Source: Lentzea sp. NBRC 102530
GTDB lineage: Bacteria > Actinomycetota > Actinomycetes > Mycobacteriales > Pseudonocardiaceae
NCBI RefSeq assembly: GCF_030269365.1
Contig: NZ_BSTF01000007.1
Coordinates: 62,001-126,000 of the forward strand
Length of the DNA stretch: 64,000 nt
Reading direction: 5' to 3'
This document shows, one piece after another, positions 1 through 7,520 of this stretch. The translations under genes and the position numbers were made by a program. Below the pieces are notes generated by a model. That model saw only the letters and a program-made list of their open reading frames with translations. It made no database searches and was not told the DNA's origin. Each line of letters starts with the position of its first letter. Positions within the stretch are counted from its first letter, which is position 1.

Positions 1-1359
1 CGCCACGACGTCGCGGACCTCCTCGTCCGTCGCGTCCGGCCGGCCGTAGACGAGGTTCTCGCGCAACGAACCGGACAGCAGTGGCGCGTCCTGCTCGACG
101 TACCCGATGCCGGCGCGCAGCTCCGCCAGGTCCCAGTCCGCCAGATCGCGGCCGTCCAGGCGGATGTGCCCCGAGTCCGGTTCGTAGAACCGCTCGAGCA
201 GTGCGAACAGGGTGGACTTGCCCGCGCCGGACGGACCGACGAAGGCCGTCATGCCCGACGCGGGGACGTCGACGCTCACGCCGCGCAGGACCTCCGGCAG
301 GTCGGGGCCGTACCGGAAGCGCACGCCGGAGAGGCTGAGGTGTGCGGAACCCTGCCCGGCGGGCCTGACACCGACGGACGTGCCGGTGCCGGTGGGTTCG
401 GTCCGCATCCGCTCGACCTCGCCGAGCCTGCGCACCGCGGCGAACCCGACCTGCAGCTTGCTGCCGGCGTGCAGGACCTGCCCGATCGGTTCCTCCAGGA
501 AGAACAGGAACAACAGGAACGCCACCAGGGTGGACAGCGGGATCGCCCCGGTCGCGACGCGCGCGCCGCCGACGCCGAGCACGGCCAGGAACGACGCCTG
601 CACCGCGAGACCGTTGAAGCCGTGCACCAACGCCTCCCAGCGCGCGGAACGGACACCGGCACGCCAGGCGTCCTCGGTTCCGCGTTCGATGGCGGCGAGT
701 TCCCTGGTCTCGGCGCCGGCGGCCTTGACGGTGCGGAACGCGCCGAGCACCCGTTCCAGCCGTGCACCGGTCTCACCGACCGCGCTCTGAGCGGCGTGGG
801 AGGCCTTCTCGATCATCGGCATGCCCGCGAGTGCCAGCAGCGCCACGACCGCGAGCACGGCCAGGGTGATGCCCAGCAGGACGAGGTCCATCGCGCCCAT
901 CATCACGACCATGACCGCCGTCGTCGCCGAGCCGGTGACCAGGCCGACGAGAGCGTGCGTGCACACCTCGCGCAGCAAAGTCGTGTCACCGGTGAACCGG
1001 GACAGCAGATCGCCCGGCTCGGCCCGCTGGAACTCCGGCACCCGCAACGAGAGCAGGCGACCGGCCAGCCGTTTCCTGGCGCCCAGCACGACCGACTCGG
1101 CGGCGCGCTCGAGCAGGTAGTTGCCGGCCATCGCGATCACGGCACCGGTCAGCGCGAGGCAGACCAGCAACACCAGCAGGCCGGTGATCCCGCCACCCGC
1201 CCCCAGGCGGTCCACCAGTTCCTTGGCCGCCAACGGCAGCGCGGCGGCGGCGAGACCGCTCAGCAGGACGAGCAACCCTCCACAGAGGATGGTGCGCCGC
1301 TGCGGTCTGGCGTACCCCAGCAGGGTTCGCAAGGTCGTGCGATCGATCGGGGTGCGCAC
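1..1359 (-). CDS. ABC exporter, fused permease/ATPase (3' end outside window)
   Basis: Half-transporter of the exporter (MsbA/MDR-like) type: an N-terminal six-helix membrane domain (about residues 15-285) fused to an ATP-binding domain. The visible 453 residues include a Walker A GPSGAGKST near residue 375 and a Q-loop segment (VEQDAPLLSGSL) near 420. The ABC signature, Walker B and H-loop would lie beyond the window edge. The GTG start at 1359 reads MRTPIDRTTLRTLL and has a GGAG about 11 nt upstream. Such exporters act as dimers pumping lipids, drugs or peptides outward. It points away from the NRPS operon and is 13 kb from its last gene, so a role in peptide export is only a guess. The family call is secure; the substrate is unknown. 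Confidence 0.9.
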   Translation of the reverse strand, partial: MRTPIDRTTLRTLLGYARPQRRTILCGGLLVLLSGLAAAALPLAAKELVDRLGAGGGITGLLVLLVCLALTGAVIAMAGNYLLERAAESVVLGARKRLAGRLLSLRVPEFQRAEPGDLLSRFTGDTTLLREVCTHALVGLVTGSATTAVMVVMMGAMDLVLLGITLAVLAVVALLALAGMPMIEKASHAAQSAVGETGARLERVLGAFRTVKAAGAETRELAAIERGTEDAWRAGVRSARWEALVHGFNGLAVQASFLAVLGVGGARVATGAIPLSTLVAFLLFLFFLEEPIGQVLHAGSKLQVGFAAVRRLGEVERMRTEPTGTGTSVGVRPAGQGSAHLSLSGVRFRYGPDLPEVLRGVSVDVPASGMTAFVGPSGAGKSTLFALLERFYEPDSGHIRLDGRDLADWDLAELRAGIGYVEQDAPLLSGSLRENLVYGRPDATDEEVRDVVA

Positions 1360-1478
1360 GGGAAACAACTCCGTCTTGTCCGGTGGTGAACGCGAAGCGC
1401 GATCCGGGCAGGCGGAAGCGCCGCCGCGGACCGGCGTCTCGATCCTCGGCCCCACCACCGCTCGGCGGCACCCGTGGA

Positions 1479-1499
1479 CCGGCTGGGTCCTCCAGCCGG
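1479..1499. other. Hairpin upstream of ABC exporter
   Basis: CCGGCTGG (1479-1486) and CCAGCCGG (1492-1499) pair perfectly across a 5-nt loop, about 120 nt upstream of the exporter start. It could be a leader structure or just a stable G+C-rich repeat; the sequence does not decide. Confidence 0.4.
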
Positions 1500-1640
1500 G
1501 CGGCCGGGTGACGGCAGCCGGTCAGGGGATGCCGGGCGCCACCGCCGTGGAAATCGGCACCTGCGAGTCGGTGGGCACGGGCGCCGGGCCGACAGGCAGG
1601 CGAACGACATGACCCGCTGCGCGAGTGGGCTGTGGTCGAT

Positions 1641-1722
1641 CAGGCCGAGCTGCCGATGATCGGCGACGGCGGTCGCCCGACCAGGCCGAGCCGCCAACGA
1701 TCGGCGACGGCGGTCGCCCGAC
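1641..1722. repeat. 41-bp tandem duplication
   Basis: Two adjacent 41-bp copies (1641-1681 and 1682-1722) begin CAGGCCGAGC and end GGTCGCCCGAC. They differ at only a few positions in the middle (TGCCGATGA versus CGCCAACGA). Each copy contains a self-complementary GGCGAC-GGCG-GTCGCC hairpin, so the DNA carries two identical stem-loops in a row between two minus-strand genes. Confidence 0.75.
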
Positions 1723-1742
1723 ACCAGCCTTGACGGGTGCGG

Positions 1743-1761
1743 CTGCTGATCCGCTCAGCAG
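1743..1761 (-). terminator. Possible terminator of repeat-protein gene
   Basis: CTGCTGA (1743-1749) and TCAGCAG (1755-1761) form a perfect 7-bp stem with a 5-nt loop. It lies about 50 nt beyond the stop codon of the minus-strand repeat-protein gene. There is no clear U-tract, as is common in actinomycetes. Confidence 0.35.
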
Positions 1762-1813
1762 AACCGGCGGGATCGCAGAGCCGATCCCGTCCGTTCCCCG
1801 TCAGATCAGTCGG

Positions 1814-3004
1814 TCACTCGTCCTCCACCTCGGTCGACGCCTCCGAGGCGGCCTCTGCGGCGGCATCACCGCCGGCGCCACCGTCTCCGGTGTCACCGCC
1901 GGTCGTGACGCTGTGGTTGGCCGCGTCGCCGGAGGTTCCCGTCGACGTGGTGCCCGAGTGACCGGAGCCGGTGCCGGTCAGGCAGGTGGAGTAGACGCAC
2001 ATCACCCAGGCGTCGTTGTCGCCGGTGTCGCCGGAGTCACCGGAACCGCCGGTGTTCCCGGACACCGCGGTGTTGTAGCTGACGGCGTGGCCGCCCTGTG
2101 CGGAGGGCGCGCCGTTTCCGGCCGTGGCCGTCGCCGTCGTGCCGCTGTCGCTGTCGCTGTCGCTGTCGCTGTGAACGCTGTCGTCCGACTCGACCTCCGC
2201 GGAGCTTTCCGCTGTGGCATCGGCGTTTCCGCCGCTGCCGCCGTTGCCGGAGTCACCGCCGTGGGTGGTGCTGAGATTGGTCGCGTCACCCGAGTCACCC
2301 GTGGACGTGGTACCGGAATGACCGGATCCGGTGCCGGTGGTGCACGTGGCGTGCACGCACATCACCCAGGCGTCGTTGTCCCCGGTGTCGCCGGAGTCAC
2401 CTGAGTGGCCGGTGTTTCCGGAAGTGGCGGTGTTCGTGCTGGCGGCGTTGCCGCCGTTGCCCGCGGCTGCGCCGTGCCCGGCCGTGGCGGTCGCCGCGGT
2501 CTCGGCGGCACTGGCCGCGTCCTCACCATCCACTTCGGACTCGACAGAGCTTTCCGCGGTGGCGTCGGCGTTTCCGCCGCTGCCGCCGTTGCCGGAGTCA
2601 CCGCCGTGGGTGGTGCTGTGGTTGGTCGCGTCACCCGAGTCACCCGTGGACGTGGTACCGGAGTGACCGGATCCGGTGCCGGTGGTGCACGTGGCGTGGA
2701 CGCACATGACGTGGGCGTCGTTGTCCCCGGTGTCGCCGGAATCGCCGGTGTGACCGGTGTTTCCGGAGGTCGCGGTGTTGGCGCTGACGGCGTTGCCGCC
2801 GTGCCCGGAGGGTGCGCCGTGCCCGGCCGCGGCGGACGCGGCAGTGAGATGTTCCAGCCACTCGGCCGAGAGCAGGTGTTCCACACCGCCGGTGCCGACC
2901 GGGTGGAACGCACCGGTGGCGGCGCCGGCCGACGGACCGCCGGCCAGGACCAGACCTCCGGCCGCCAGCACGGCCAGGAGTCCTGTTTTGACGTTCTTGC
3001 GCAT
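1814..3004 (-). CDS. Secreted three-repeat Gly/Ser/Thr/Asp-rich protein
   Basis: A 396-aa exported protein of unknown function. Residues 1-29 are a typical signal peptide (MRKNVKTG, hydrophobic core, ending AGA). Three repeat units of roughly 100 residues follow, at about 61-155, 172-270 and 291-385. Each has a core GNTG..SGDSGDTGDNDA, then a CxxxxC pair (Cys 101/106, 216/221, 336/341), then a GTGSGHSGTTST segment and an acidic tail. Between units 2 and 3 lies a Ser-Asp stretch encoded by a perfect hexanucleotide repeat. The ATG at 3004 follows GAAGGGAAG and was preferred over an upstream extension without signal-peptide character. The composition suggests a surface or extracellular, possibly calcium-binding or adhesive, protein. 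No sortase motif or membrane anchor is visible. I do not recognise the family. Confidence 0.8.
   Translation of the reverse strand: MRKNVKTGLLAVLAAGGLVLAGGPSAGAATGAFHPVGTGGVEHLLSAEWLEHLTAASAAAGHGAPSGHGGNAVSANTATSGNTGHTGDSGDTGDNDAHVMCVHATCTTGTGSGHSGTTSTGDSGDATNHSTTHGGDSGNGGSGGNADATAESSVESEVDGEDAASAAETAATATAGHGAAAGNGGNAASTNTATSGNTGHSGDSGDTGDNDAWVMCVHATCTTGTGSGHSGTTSTGDSGDATNLSTTHGGDSGNGGSGGNADATAESSAEVESDDSVHSDSDSDSDSGTTATATAGNGAPSAQGGHAVSYNTAVSGNTGGSGDSGDTGDNDAWVMCVYSTCLTGTGSGHSGTTSTGTSGDAANHSVTTGGDTGDGGAGGDAAAEAASEASTEVEDE
2143..2172 (-). repeat. (CGCTGT)5 hexanucleotide repeat
   Basis: Five perfect copies of CGCTGT (plus strand) encode the Ser-Asp run near residues 279-288 of the repeat protein. 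The six-base period means copy-number change would lengthen or shorten the Ser-Asp run without shifting the frame. Confidence 0.85.
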
Positions 3005-3476
3005 GGTCTTCCCTTCATGCGAGGCGTCTTCCGGTGCGGCCGCGCGGGTTCTTCCACGGCCCGGAGCACGGTGGCGTCCGGTCCGCGGGCCTCGCCGCGT
3101 GCCGCCGCGCTGGTGTCCTCGTGCAGAAGTCCTCCCCTCCCAGCGGGACACCCTGACTGCGCCGTTTGGAGTAACCGCGTCGAACGGGAAGAAACTCTTC
3201 CGACGCCTGTCAGCTGATCGGGCGACAACCGGCGCTCCTGGCCGAGGGGGCCCGGAACGCCGTGAAGCGCCCGGCCAAGCCCAGCCGGGCGCTTCACGGT
3301 GTTGCTCGGCGGCCGGACGCTCTCCCGGACCGTCATCGCTTCAGATTCCCGACGACCCGGGAGAGCCAGCACGTCCAGCCGGTCACCACGCGCCGCGGAC
3401 CCCGGCGCACCGGCCCCCGAAGTGATCAACCGGTGGGAGCCGGTGCGTCAGCGGGTCTCGCGTGGTGTGCCGCGGG
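3005..3476. other. Non-coding gap with strong terminator
   Basis: No supportable gene. It should contain the promoter of the repeat-protein gene on its left side. On its right side is the 15-bp-stem hairpin at 3261-3298 that follows the small secreted protein gene. Confidence 0.6.
3261..3298 (-). terminator. Strong hairpin terminator
   Basis: A perfect 15-bp stem (CGTGAAGCGCCCGGC at 3261-3275 with its complement at 3284-3298) and an 8-nt loop. It lies about 180 nt past the stop of the minus-strand small secreted protein gene at 3477 and upstream of the next minus-strand gene. It probably insulates the two transcription units. Confidence 0.7.
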
Positions 3477-3761
3477 TCAGCGGTCCGCGTCGGCCTCGAT
3501 GTCGGGGTTGACGCACGGCCCGCCGTCGTTGTTGGAGAAGAGCGGCACCGCGATGACGTTCACGTCCACGTGGCAGACGTTGATGTCGCTCAGGAGCTCG
3601 GAGTTCTCCATGTTCACCAGGCCGACCTGGTGGTTGTGCTCGTAGTTCGACGCGAGGTCCATCATGTCGTCCATCGCGTCGCCCTGCGTCGCGAGCGCGG
3701 GGGTGCCCATCATCAGGAAACCCGCGCCGACGGCGGCCGCGGTCAAAGTCTTCTTCAGCAT
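3477..3761 (-). CDS. Small secreted protein, rodlin/chaplin-like (paralogue 1)
   Basis: A 94-aa exported protein starting MLKKTLTAAAVGAGFL, with a signal peptide ending ALA. The mature part of about 70 residues contains QVGLVN, then DINVC, then VDVNVIAVP, then a terminal NNDGGPC. One Cys pair is spaced by about 20 residues. This Val/Asn alternation with two cysteines recalls rodlins and chaplins, the amphipathic surface proteins of aerial hyphae and spores, but the match is only by pattern. The ATG at 3761 has AGGAG 7 nt upstream. It is a clear paralogue of the next gene: both share NDSE/ENSE, VDVNVIAVP and the two Cys. The strong hairpin at 3261-3298 lies downstream. Confidence 0.75.
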   Translation of the reverse strand: MLKKTLTAAAVGAGFLMMGTPALATQGDAMDDMMDLASNYEHNHQVGLVNMENSELLSDINVCHVDVNVIAVPLFSNNDGGPCVNPDIEADADR

Positions 3762-3804
3762 GACGATTCTCCTCACGAACCGGTCGTCTTGTTCTGCACG
3801 CGCG

Positions 3805-3851
3805 GTGAAGGGAGGAGTGGAGCCGACCTCGTCGGCTCCACTCCCCTTCAC
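3805..3851 (-). terminator. Terminator directly after paralogue 2
   Basis: GTGAAGGG(AG)GAGTGGAGCCGAC pairs with GTCGGCTCCACTCCCCTTCAC across a 3-nt loop, giving a stem of 21 pairs with a two-base bulge. It begins one base beyond the stop codon (3853-3855) of the minus-strand secreted-protein gene and should also keep transcripts from running into paralogue 1. Confidence 0.75.
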
Positions 3852-3852
3852 A

Positions 3853-4101
3853 TCACTTGTCGTCGGGGTTGGCGCAGAGGCCGCTGTCGTTGTCCGACAG
3901 GACCGGCACCGCGATGACGTTCACGTCGACGAAGCAGGCGTTCAGATCGCTGGCGACCTCGGAGTCGTTCAGGTCCGCGACACCGACCTGGTCCGTGATG
4001 TCCAGCTCAGGGGCATCGGCCAGCGCGGTGGAACCGATACCGATGAGAGCGCCCGCGATAGCGACGGCCGCCCCTGCCTTCTTCAGCACAGAAATCGACA
4101 T
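3853..4101 (-). CDS. Small secreted protein, rodlin/chaplin-like (paralogue 2)
   Basis: An 82-aa exported protein with a signal peptide (MSISVLKKAGAAVAIAGALI, cleavage near STALA). The mature part resembles paralogue 1: QVGVADLNDSEVASDLNAC, VDVNVIAVP and a closing SDNDSGLC. The ATG at 4101 gives an N-terminal MSIS extension. By alignment with the paralogue the original start may be the GTG at 4089 (VLKK). Neither candidate has a Shine-Dalgarno sequence. The DNA just upstream is the coding sequence of a broken plus-strand gene, so the native leader and promoter appear to have been lost at a junction near 4090-4101. Codon use is normal for the window; expression is doubtful. Confidence 0.65.
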   Translation of the reverse strand: MSISVLKKAGAAVAIAGALIGIGSTALADAPELDITDQVGVADLNDSEVASDLNACFVDVNVIAVPVLSDNDSGLCANPDDK

Positions 4102-4444
4102 CGACCGGCTGTGCGAGGTCGTCGGCGAGCTCTGGCCGGAGAAGGACGACCGCTACCGCAGCACGCTGCAGATCGGCGGGTACTGCCGCAACGCCGGCAC
4201 TTCGGACGACCCGCACACGCAGATGTCCTACGACAGCGTCCGGAGCCGCGGTGCGGACCTGCCGATCGAGGAGCGGCTTCGCCTGCAGCACGAGGAGGAG
4301 CACCAGCTGGTCCGGCAATGGCTGCCGCTCGCCCAGTTCCCCACGCAGAGCGAGGTCTACTACGGGTGCTTCCTGCTCCGCGCCGAAGACCTGGCCGCGC
4401 AGCGCTTCGATCAGATGCGCTCCTACACGATGTTCACCGAGTAG
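4090..4444 (+). pseudogene. 5'-truncated DUF1963 (YwqG)-like gene
   Basis: A plus-strand reading frame with fully actinomycete codon use encodes about 115 residues ending at the stop at 4444. It includes LQIGGYCRNAG, PHTQMSY, a W-LPLAQF segment and LRAEDLAAQRFDQ. These resemble the C-terminal half of DUF1963/YwqG proteins (IGG, W-LLLQ, 'DLaarRFD'). No start codon with a ribosome site exists at its beginning, and upstream the frame runs antisense through the signal peptide of the neighbouring minus-strand gene. I read it as the 3' remnant of a gene cut by a rearrangement near 4090-4101. The family name is tentative; the coding character is clear. Confidence 0.55.
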
Positions 4445-4504
4445 GCCGGGGGTCACGCGAAGTGCTTCCGGGTGGCCCTGCGGATGGAGGGCCACCCGGC
4501 TGCA

Positions 4505-5983
4505 CTACCGCCTCGGGGTTCTCCGGCGCCACACCTCGTGTTCGGCCACGCGGAGGTCGTCGACCGGCCCGCTCTCCAGGTCGAACCGCATGGTGGTGCG
4601 GCGCTCGGCCGTCCGGGCCGGCCAGCCCGGATCTCCCTCGCGGGCGAATCGGACCCAGCTGTCGTGGACCAGCGCTGCCAGGGACGCGGGAGGCTCGCCC
4701 TCACCGAGCATCCTGTTCGGACCGCGCAGTGCGGGAAGGGCCGTCCGCCCGAAGACGAACGGGAGTTCGACGGTGTGCGTGGCTCCCAGTTCACCGTCCA
4801 ACGCAGGCGAACGCCAGGCGAACTCGTAGACGAAGGTGGCCGCGCCCGAGTGCCTGGTTCGGGCCTCGAGGAGCGCCTGGGTTCCCGCGCCGAACAGGGC
4901 GTCGCCCAGGATGGCCGCACGGATTTCCGGGTCGCCGGCCGCCGGCCGCTGCTCGCGGTAGGTCCGCACCAGCCGTGCCGGGTCGGGATGTGCCCTGGCG
5001 GCCACGTCGTCGACGTCCGCGCCGGTCGAGCCGGCGTACCTGCCGACCGGGACCAGGTACAGGTTGCCCTCTTCGGCGTTCGTGCCGATGAGCAGGTCCA
5101 CGGCGGCCACGGCGGAGTCCGCGGGTTGCACGTCGAGAACCAGGCTGAAGGGGCTGAGCCCCATCAGGGGGTCCGTGCGGGTGGCGGTGCGCAGGTCGAT
5201 CCCGGCGAGCTGGGACGCCGTCTCGACGAGGCGGTCATCGGGGATCTCCGAGAACGCGCGGGCCGTCGGCTCGATGCCGAGGACCTGGGCCGCGGCTCGG
5301 GTGACGCGGGACGCCTGTTCGGTGGAGAAGGCGCCCAGGCCGTTTCCACTTTGGACACCCGCGCGCCGGAAGAGGCCCTCGGCTTCGGGCGTGGCGAGGA
5401 TCCCGCCGACGATCGTCGCCCCGGCGGACTGGCCGAACACCGTGACGTCGTCCGGGTCGCCGCCGAAACGGGCGATGTTCGCCCGCACCCAGCGCAGTGC
5501 CGCGACGACGTCCAGCAGGCCGCGGTTGGCCGGCGCTCCGGGCACGTCGAGGAATCCCGGGATGCCGAGGCGGTAGTTCACCGTGACGAAGACGACGCCG
5601 TCACGGGCGAACGCCGACCCGTCGTACAACTCGGTGCGGCCGGAGCCCGCGACGAAGCCACCGCCGTGCACGAACACCATGACGGGCAAGGCATCGGCGT
5701 GGGGGTCGGGCGTCCAGATGTTGACGGTGAGGTAGTCCTCGCCGCGGTGCCACCCGTCGCCGAAGTAGGCGCGCAGGTCCATGGTGCCCAGCACCCGTGG
5801 CGCCTGTGGTGCGGTGGGACCGAAGCCGGTGGCGTCGCGCACGCCCCGCCACGACGCGTGCTCCGCGGGCGCCTCGAACCGGGCGGGACCGACGGGCGCT
5901 GCCGCGTAAGGGATGTCGCGGAAGGTGCTGACCCCGTTCCGGCGCAGGCCCAGCACGGTCCCCTGTTCGGTGTCGACCTCCAC
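4505..5983 (-). CDS. Type-B carboxylesterase
   Basis: A 492-aa alpha/beta-hydrolase of the carboxylesterase/PnbA family, which hydrolyses carboxylic esters in the cytoplasm. Visible are the oxyanion-hole HGGGF (106-110), the nucleophile elbow GQSAG with Ser186, a Glu in GTNAEEG, and a catalytic His in the THTVELPFVFG segment. The GTG at 5983 has GAGGTGA 5 nt upstream. An in-frame GTG at 5992, overlapping the stop of the upstream gene (GTGA), is the alternative and would add three residues. It is last of a three-gene minus-strand operon (SRPBCC protein, metallo-beta-lactamase-fold hydrolase, esterase), which suggests joint processing of an ester or lactone compound. Substrate unknown. Confidence 0.9.
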   Translation of the reverse strand: MEVDTEQGTVLGLRRNGVSTFRDIPYAAAPVGPARFEAPAEHASWRGVRDATGFGPTAPQAPRVLGTMDLRAYFGDGWHRGEDYLTVNIWTPDPHADALPVMVFVHGGGFVAGSGRTELYDGSAFARDGVVFVTVNYRLGIPGFLDVPGAPANRGLLDVVAALRWVRANIARFGGDPDDVTVFGQSAGATIVGGILATPEAEGLFRRAGVQSGNGLGAFSTEQASRVTRAAAQVLGIEPTARAFSEIPDDRLVETASQLAGIDLRTATRTDPLMGLSPFSLVLDVQPADSAVAAVDLLIGTNAEEGNLYLVPVGRYAGSTGADVDDVAARAHPDPARLVRTYREQRPAAGDPEIRAAILGDALFGAGTQALLEARTRHSGAATFVYEFAWRSPALDGELGATHTVELPFVFGRTALPALRGPNRMLGEGEPPASLAALVHDSWVRFAREGDPGWPARTAERRTTMRFDLESGPVDDLRVAEHEVWRRRTPRR

Positions 5984-5988
5984 TCGGC

Positions 5989-6900
5989 TCACCTCTTCCC
6001 GTGTCCCGCGAAAGGGGCCCACTCCTCGATGACGAACCCGCCCGCGTCGTGACCGACCTCCACGGCACCTCCGCCGGGGAAGTGCGCCGGGAACACGAGG
6101 GTCCTGGTGTCCGCGGCCTCGCCGAGGATCCTGCGGCGGGTGGCGCGGGCGGCGGCGGGGTCCTCGCAGAAGCAGCTGTTGGTGTCCGGTTCGAGCACTT
6201 GGACCGGGCTGTGCAGCAGGTCCCCCGCGAACACGGCACGGTCGGTGCCGGACGCGAGGGTCAGGACACTCGATCCCGGCGTGTGGCCGGGAGCCGGTTC
6301 GAGACGCAGGTTGGCGTCGATCTGGTGGCCGTGCTCCCACAGCAGGGCGAGACCAGCCCGGTGAACGGGGGCGACGCTGTCTTCGAAGACGTTCTGGTTG
6401 CCGCGGCCGAGCACCGTCGGGTTGTTGCCGGCGGGGTTCCAGAAGTCGAAGTCGTCCTTCGGCATCAGGTAGGTGGCGTTGGGGAACGTCGGGACCCAGG
6501 TGCGGTCCTGCAGGCGGGTGTTCCAGCCGACGTGGTCGATGTGCAGGTGCGTGTTGATGACGACGTCCACGTCTTCCGGGCGGACACCCGCGCGGGCGAG
6601 GTTGCCGAGGAAGTCCGTGTCGAGGTGACCCCACACCGGGGCGTAGGGGCGCTCCTTGTGGTTGCCCACGCCGGTGTCGACGAGGATGGTCCTGCCCTCG
6701 CTGCGCAGCAACCAGGTCTGGATCGCGGAGTGCACGGCGTCGGTGGCGGGGTCGTGGAATTCGGGAGCCAGCCACCGTTCCTCGGACTTCCACACGTGCG
6801 GCGAGGTGCCGGGGAAGAACTCCGCGGGCGTCATCTCCACCGAGCCGTAGTACTCCCACACCCGGGTCACGGAGACGCTACCCAGTTCGATCGTGTCCAT
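5989..6900 (-). CDS. Metallo-beta-lactamase-fold hydrolase
   Basis: A 303-aa MBL-fold protein with the metal-binding HLHIDH motif (His118, His120, Asp122, His123), a later PGHTPGS His near 212 and a GDLLHS segment. This is the pattern of the lactonase/quorum-quenching and general hydrolase branch, with two zinc ions expected. The ATG at 6900 follows TGAGGG. The gene begins 8 nt after the stop of the SRPBCC gene, and its stop overlaps or abuts the start of the carboxylesterase gene, so the three are probably translated from one message. Length is normal for the family. The substrate cannot be read from the sequence. Confidence 0.88.
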   Translation of the reverse strand: MDTIELGSVSVTRVWEYYGSVEMTPAEFFPGTSPHVWKSEERWLAPEFHDPATDAVHSAIQTWLLRSEGRTILVDTGVGNHKERPYAPVWGHLDTDFLGNLARAGVRPEDVDVVINTHLHIDHVGWNTRLQDRTWVPTFPNATYLMPKDDFDFWNPAGNNPTVLGRGNQNVFEDSVAPVHRAGLALLWEHGHQIDANLRLEPAPGHTPGSSVLTLASGTDRAVFAGDLLHSPVQVLEPDTNSCFCEDPAAARATRRRILGEAADTRTLVFPAHFPGGGAVEVGHDAGGFVIEEWAPFAGHGKR

Positions 6901-6908
6901 CGCCGCCC

Positions 6909-7418
6909 TCACTGACCGTTGTTCGAGCTGTGCAGCCACTTCGCCAGGGCGATGAGCGTGGTCTCCACGCTCGCGACCATCTCGTCGCGAAGTCCCACCA
7001 CTTCGCCGTGAGTGGCCCCGAGCAGCGGGTCCATGCGCAACAGCTGCCACTCCTGGGTCACGACCGATCCGGCACCGTCCGCGTGGAAGGTCCAGCGCCA
7101 GCGCACGATGCCCTCGTCCAGCCCGCCCACGACGAACGCGAACTCGGCGCCGGGACGTGCGGTGAGCACCTGGGACCGGCTGACCCACGCGCGCTCACCG
7201 CGCTTGTTGTGGCCGCTGAACCACGCACCGGGTCGCGGTCCGGCGCCGTCGTCGTAGGAGACCTCGGACGCGGTCGGACTCCAGAGGCCGATCCGGGAGA
7301 CGTCGCTGACGATCTCGTAGAGGCGTGCGGGTGGCACGGGAACCCAGGTGCTGCGCCGGAAGCCGAACGGCGCCGGGTCGAGCTCCATCACCGGCCTGTC
7401 CTCGAAGGTCGTTGTCAT
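6909..7418 (-). CDS. SRPBCC (START/Bet v1-like) family protein
   Basis: A 169-aa protein of the SRPBCC superfamily: N-terminal helix and strand with VPVPPARLYEIVSD, then WSPTASEVSY, then alternating strands (GERAWVSRSQVLTA, VRWRWTFHAD), and a long C-terminal helix. Such proteins bind hydrophobic ligands or act as polyketide cyclase/dehydrase-like or stress-related factors. The ATG at 7418 was chosen over a 9-residue extension; it sits in the centre of a perfect 11-bp inverted repeat. First gene of the operon with the MBL-fold hydrolase and carboxylesterase, divergent from an XRE regulator. Confidence 0.8.
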   Translation of the reverse strand: MTTTFEDRPVMELDPAPFGFRRSTWVPVPPARLYEIVSDVSRIGLWSPTASEVSYDDGAGPRPGAWFSGHNKRGERAWVSRSQVLTARPGAEFAFVVGGLDEGIVRWRWTFHADGAGSVVTQEWQLLRMDPLLGATHGEVVGLRDEMVASVETTLIALAKWLHSSNNGQ

Positions 7419-7430
7419 GCAACGACCTTC
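7404..7430. promoter_or_regulatory. Inverted repeat over SRPBCC start codon (candidate operator)
   Basis: GAAGGTCGTTG (7404-7414) and CAACGACCTTC (7420-7430) are perfect complements separated by 5 nt containing the start codon of the minus-strand SRPBCC gene. It lies about 90 nt from the divergent XRE regulator start. It could be the operator for that regulator, or an mRNA hairpin that hides the start codon. Confidence 0.5.
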
Positions 7431-7520
7431 GCCCGGCGGCGGCACACCGAACCAGACCGGGCGTTGCCTACCACTGGCGTTGTAAGGCTCGCCGCTCGCG
7501 TTTCACACATACTGGGATCC

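Larger units (their letters stand above)
1360..1813. other. Non-coding gap with tandem repeat and hairpins
   Basis: This gap holds no convincing gene. It separates the start of the ABC exporter from the stop of the repeat-protein gene, both on the minus strand. It contains an 8-bp-stem hairpin (1479-1499), a 41-bp tandem duplication (1641-1722) and a 7-bp-stem hairpin (1743-1761). The exporter promoter should lie in its left half. Confidence 0.6.

Noticed and set aside
6001..6915. Plus-strand open frame opposite the MBL-fold gene
   Set aside because: It is antisense to a gene with clear HxHxDH motif and carries no motif itself.
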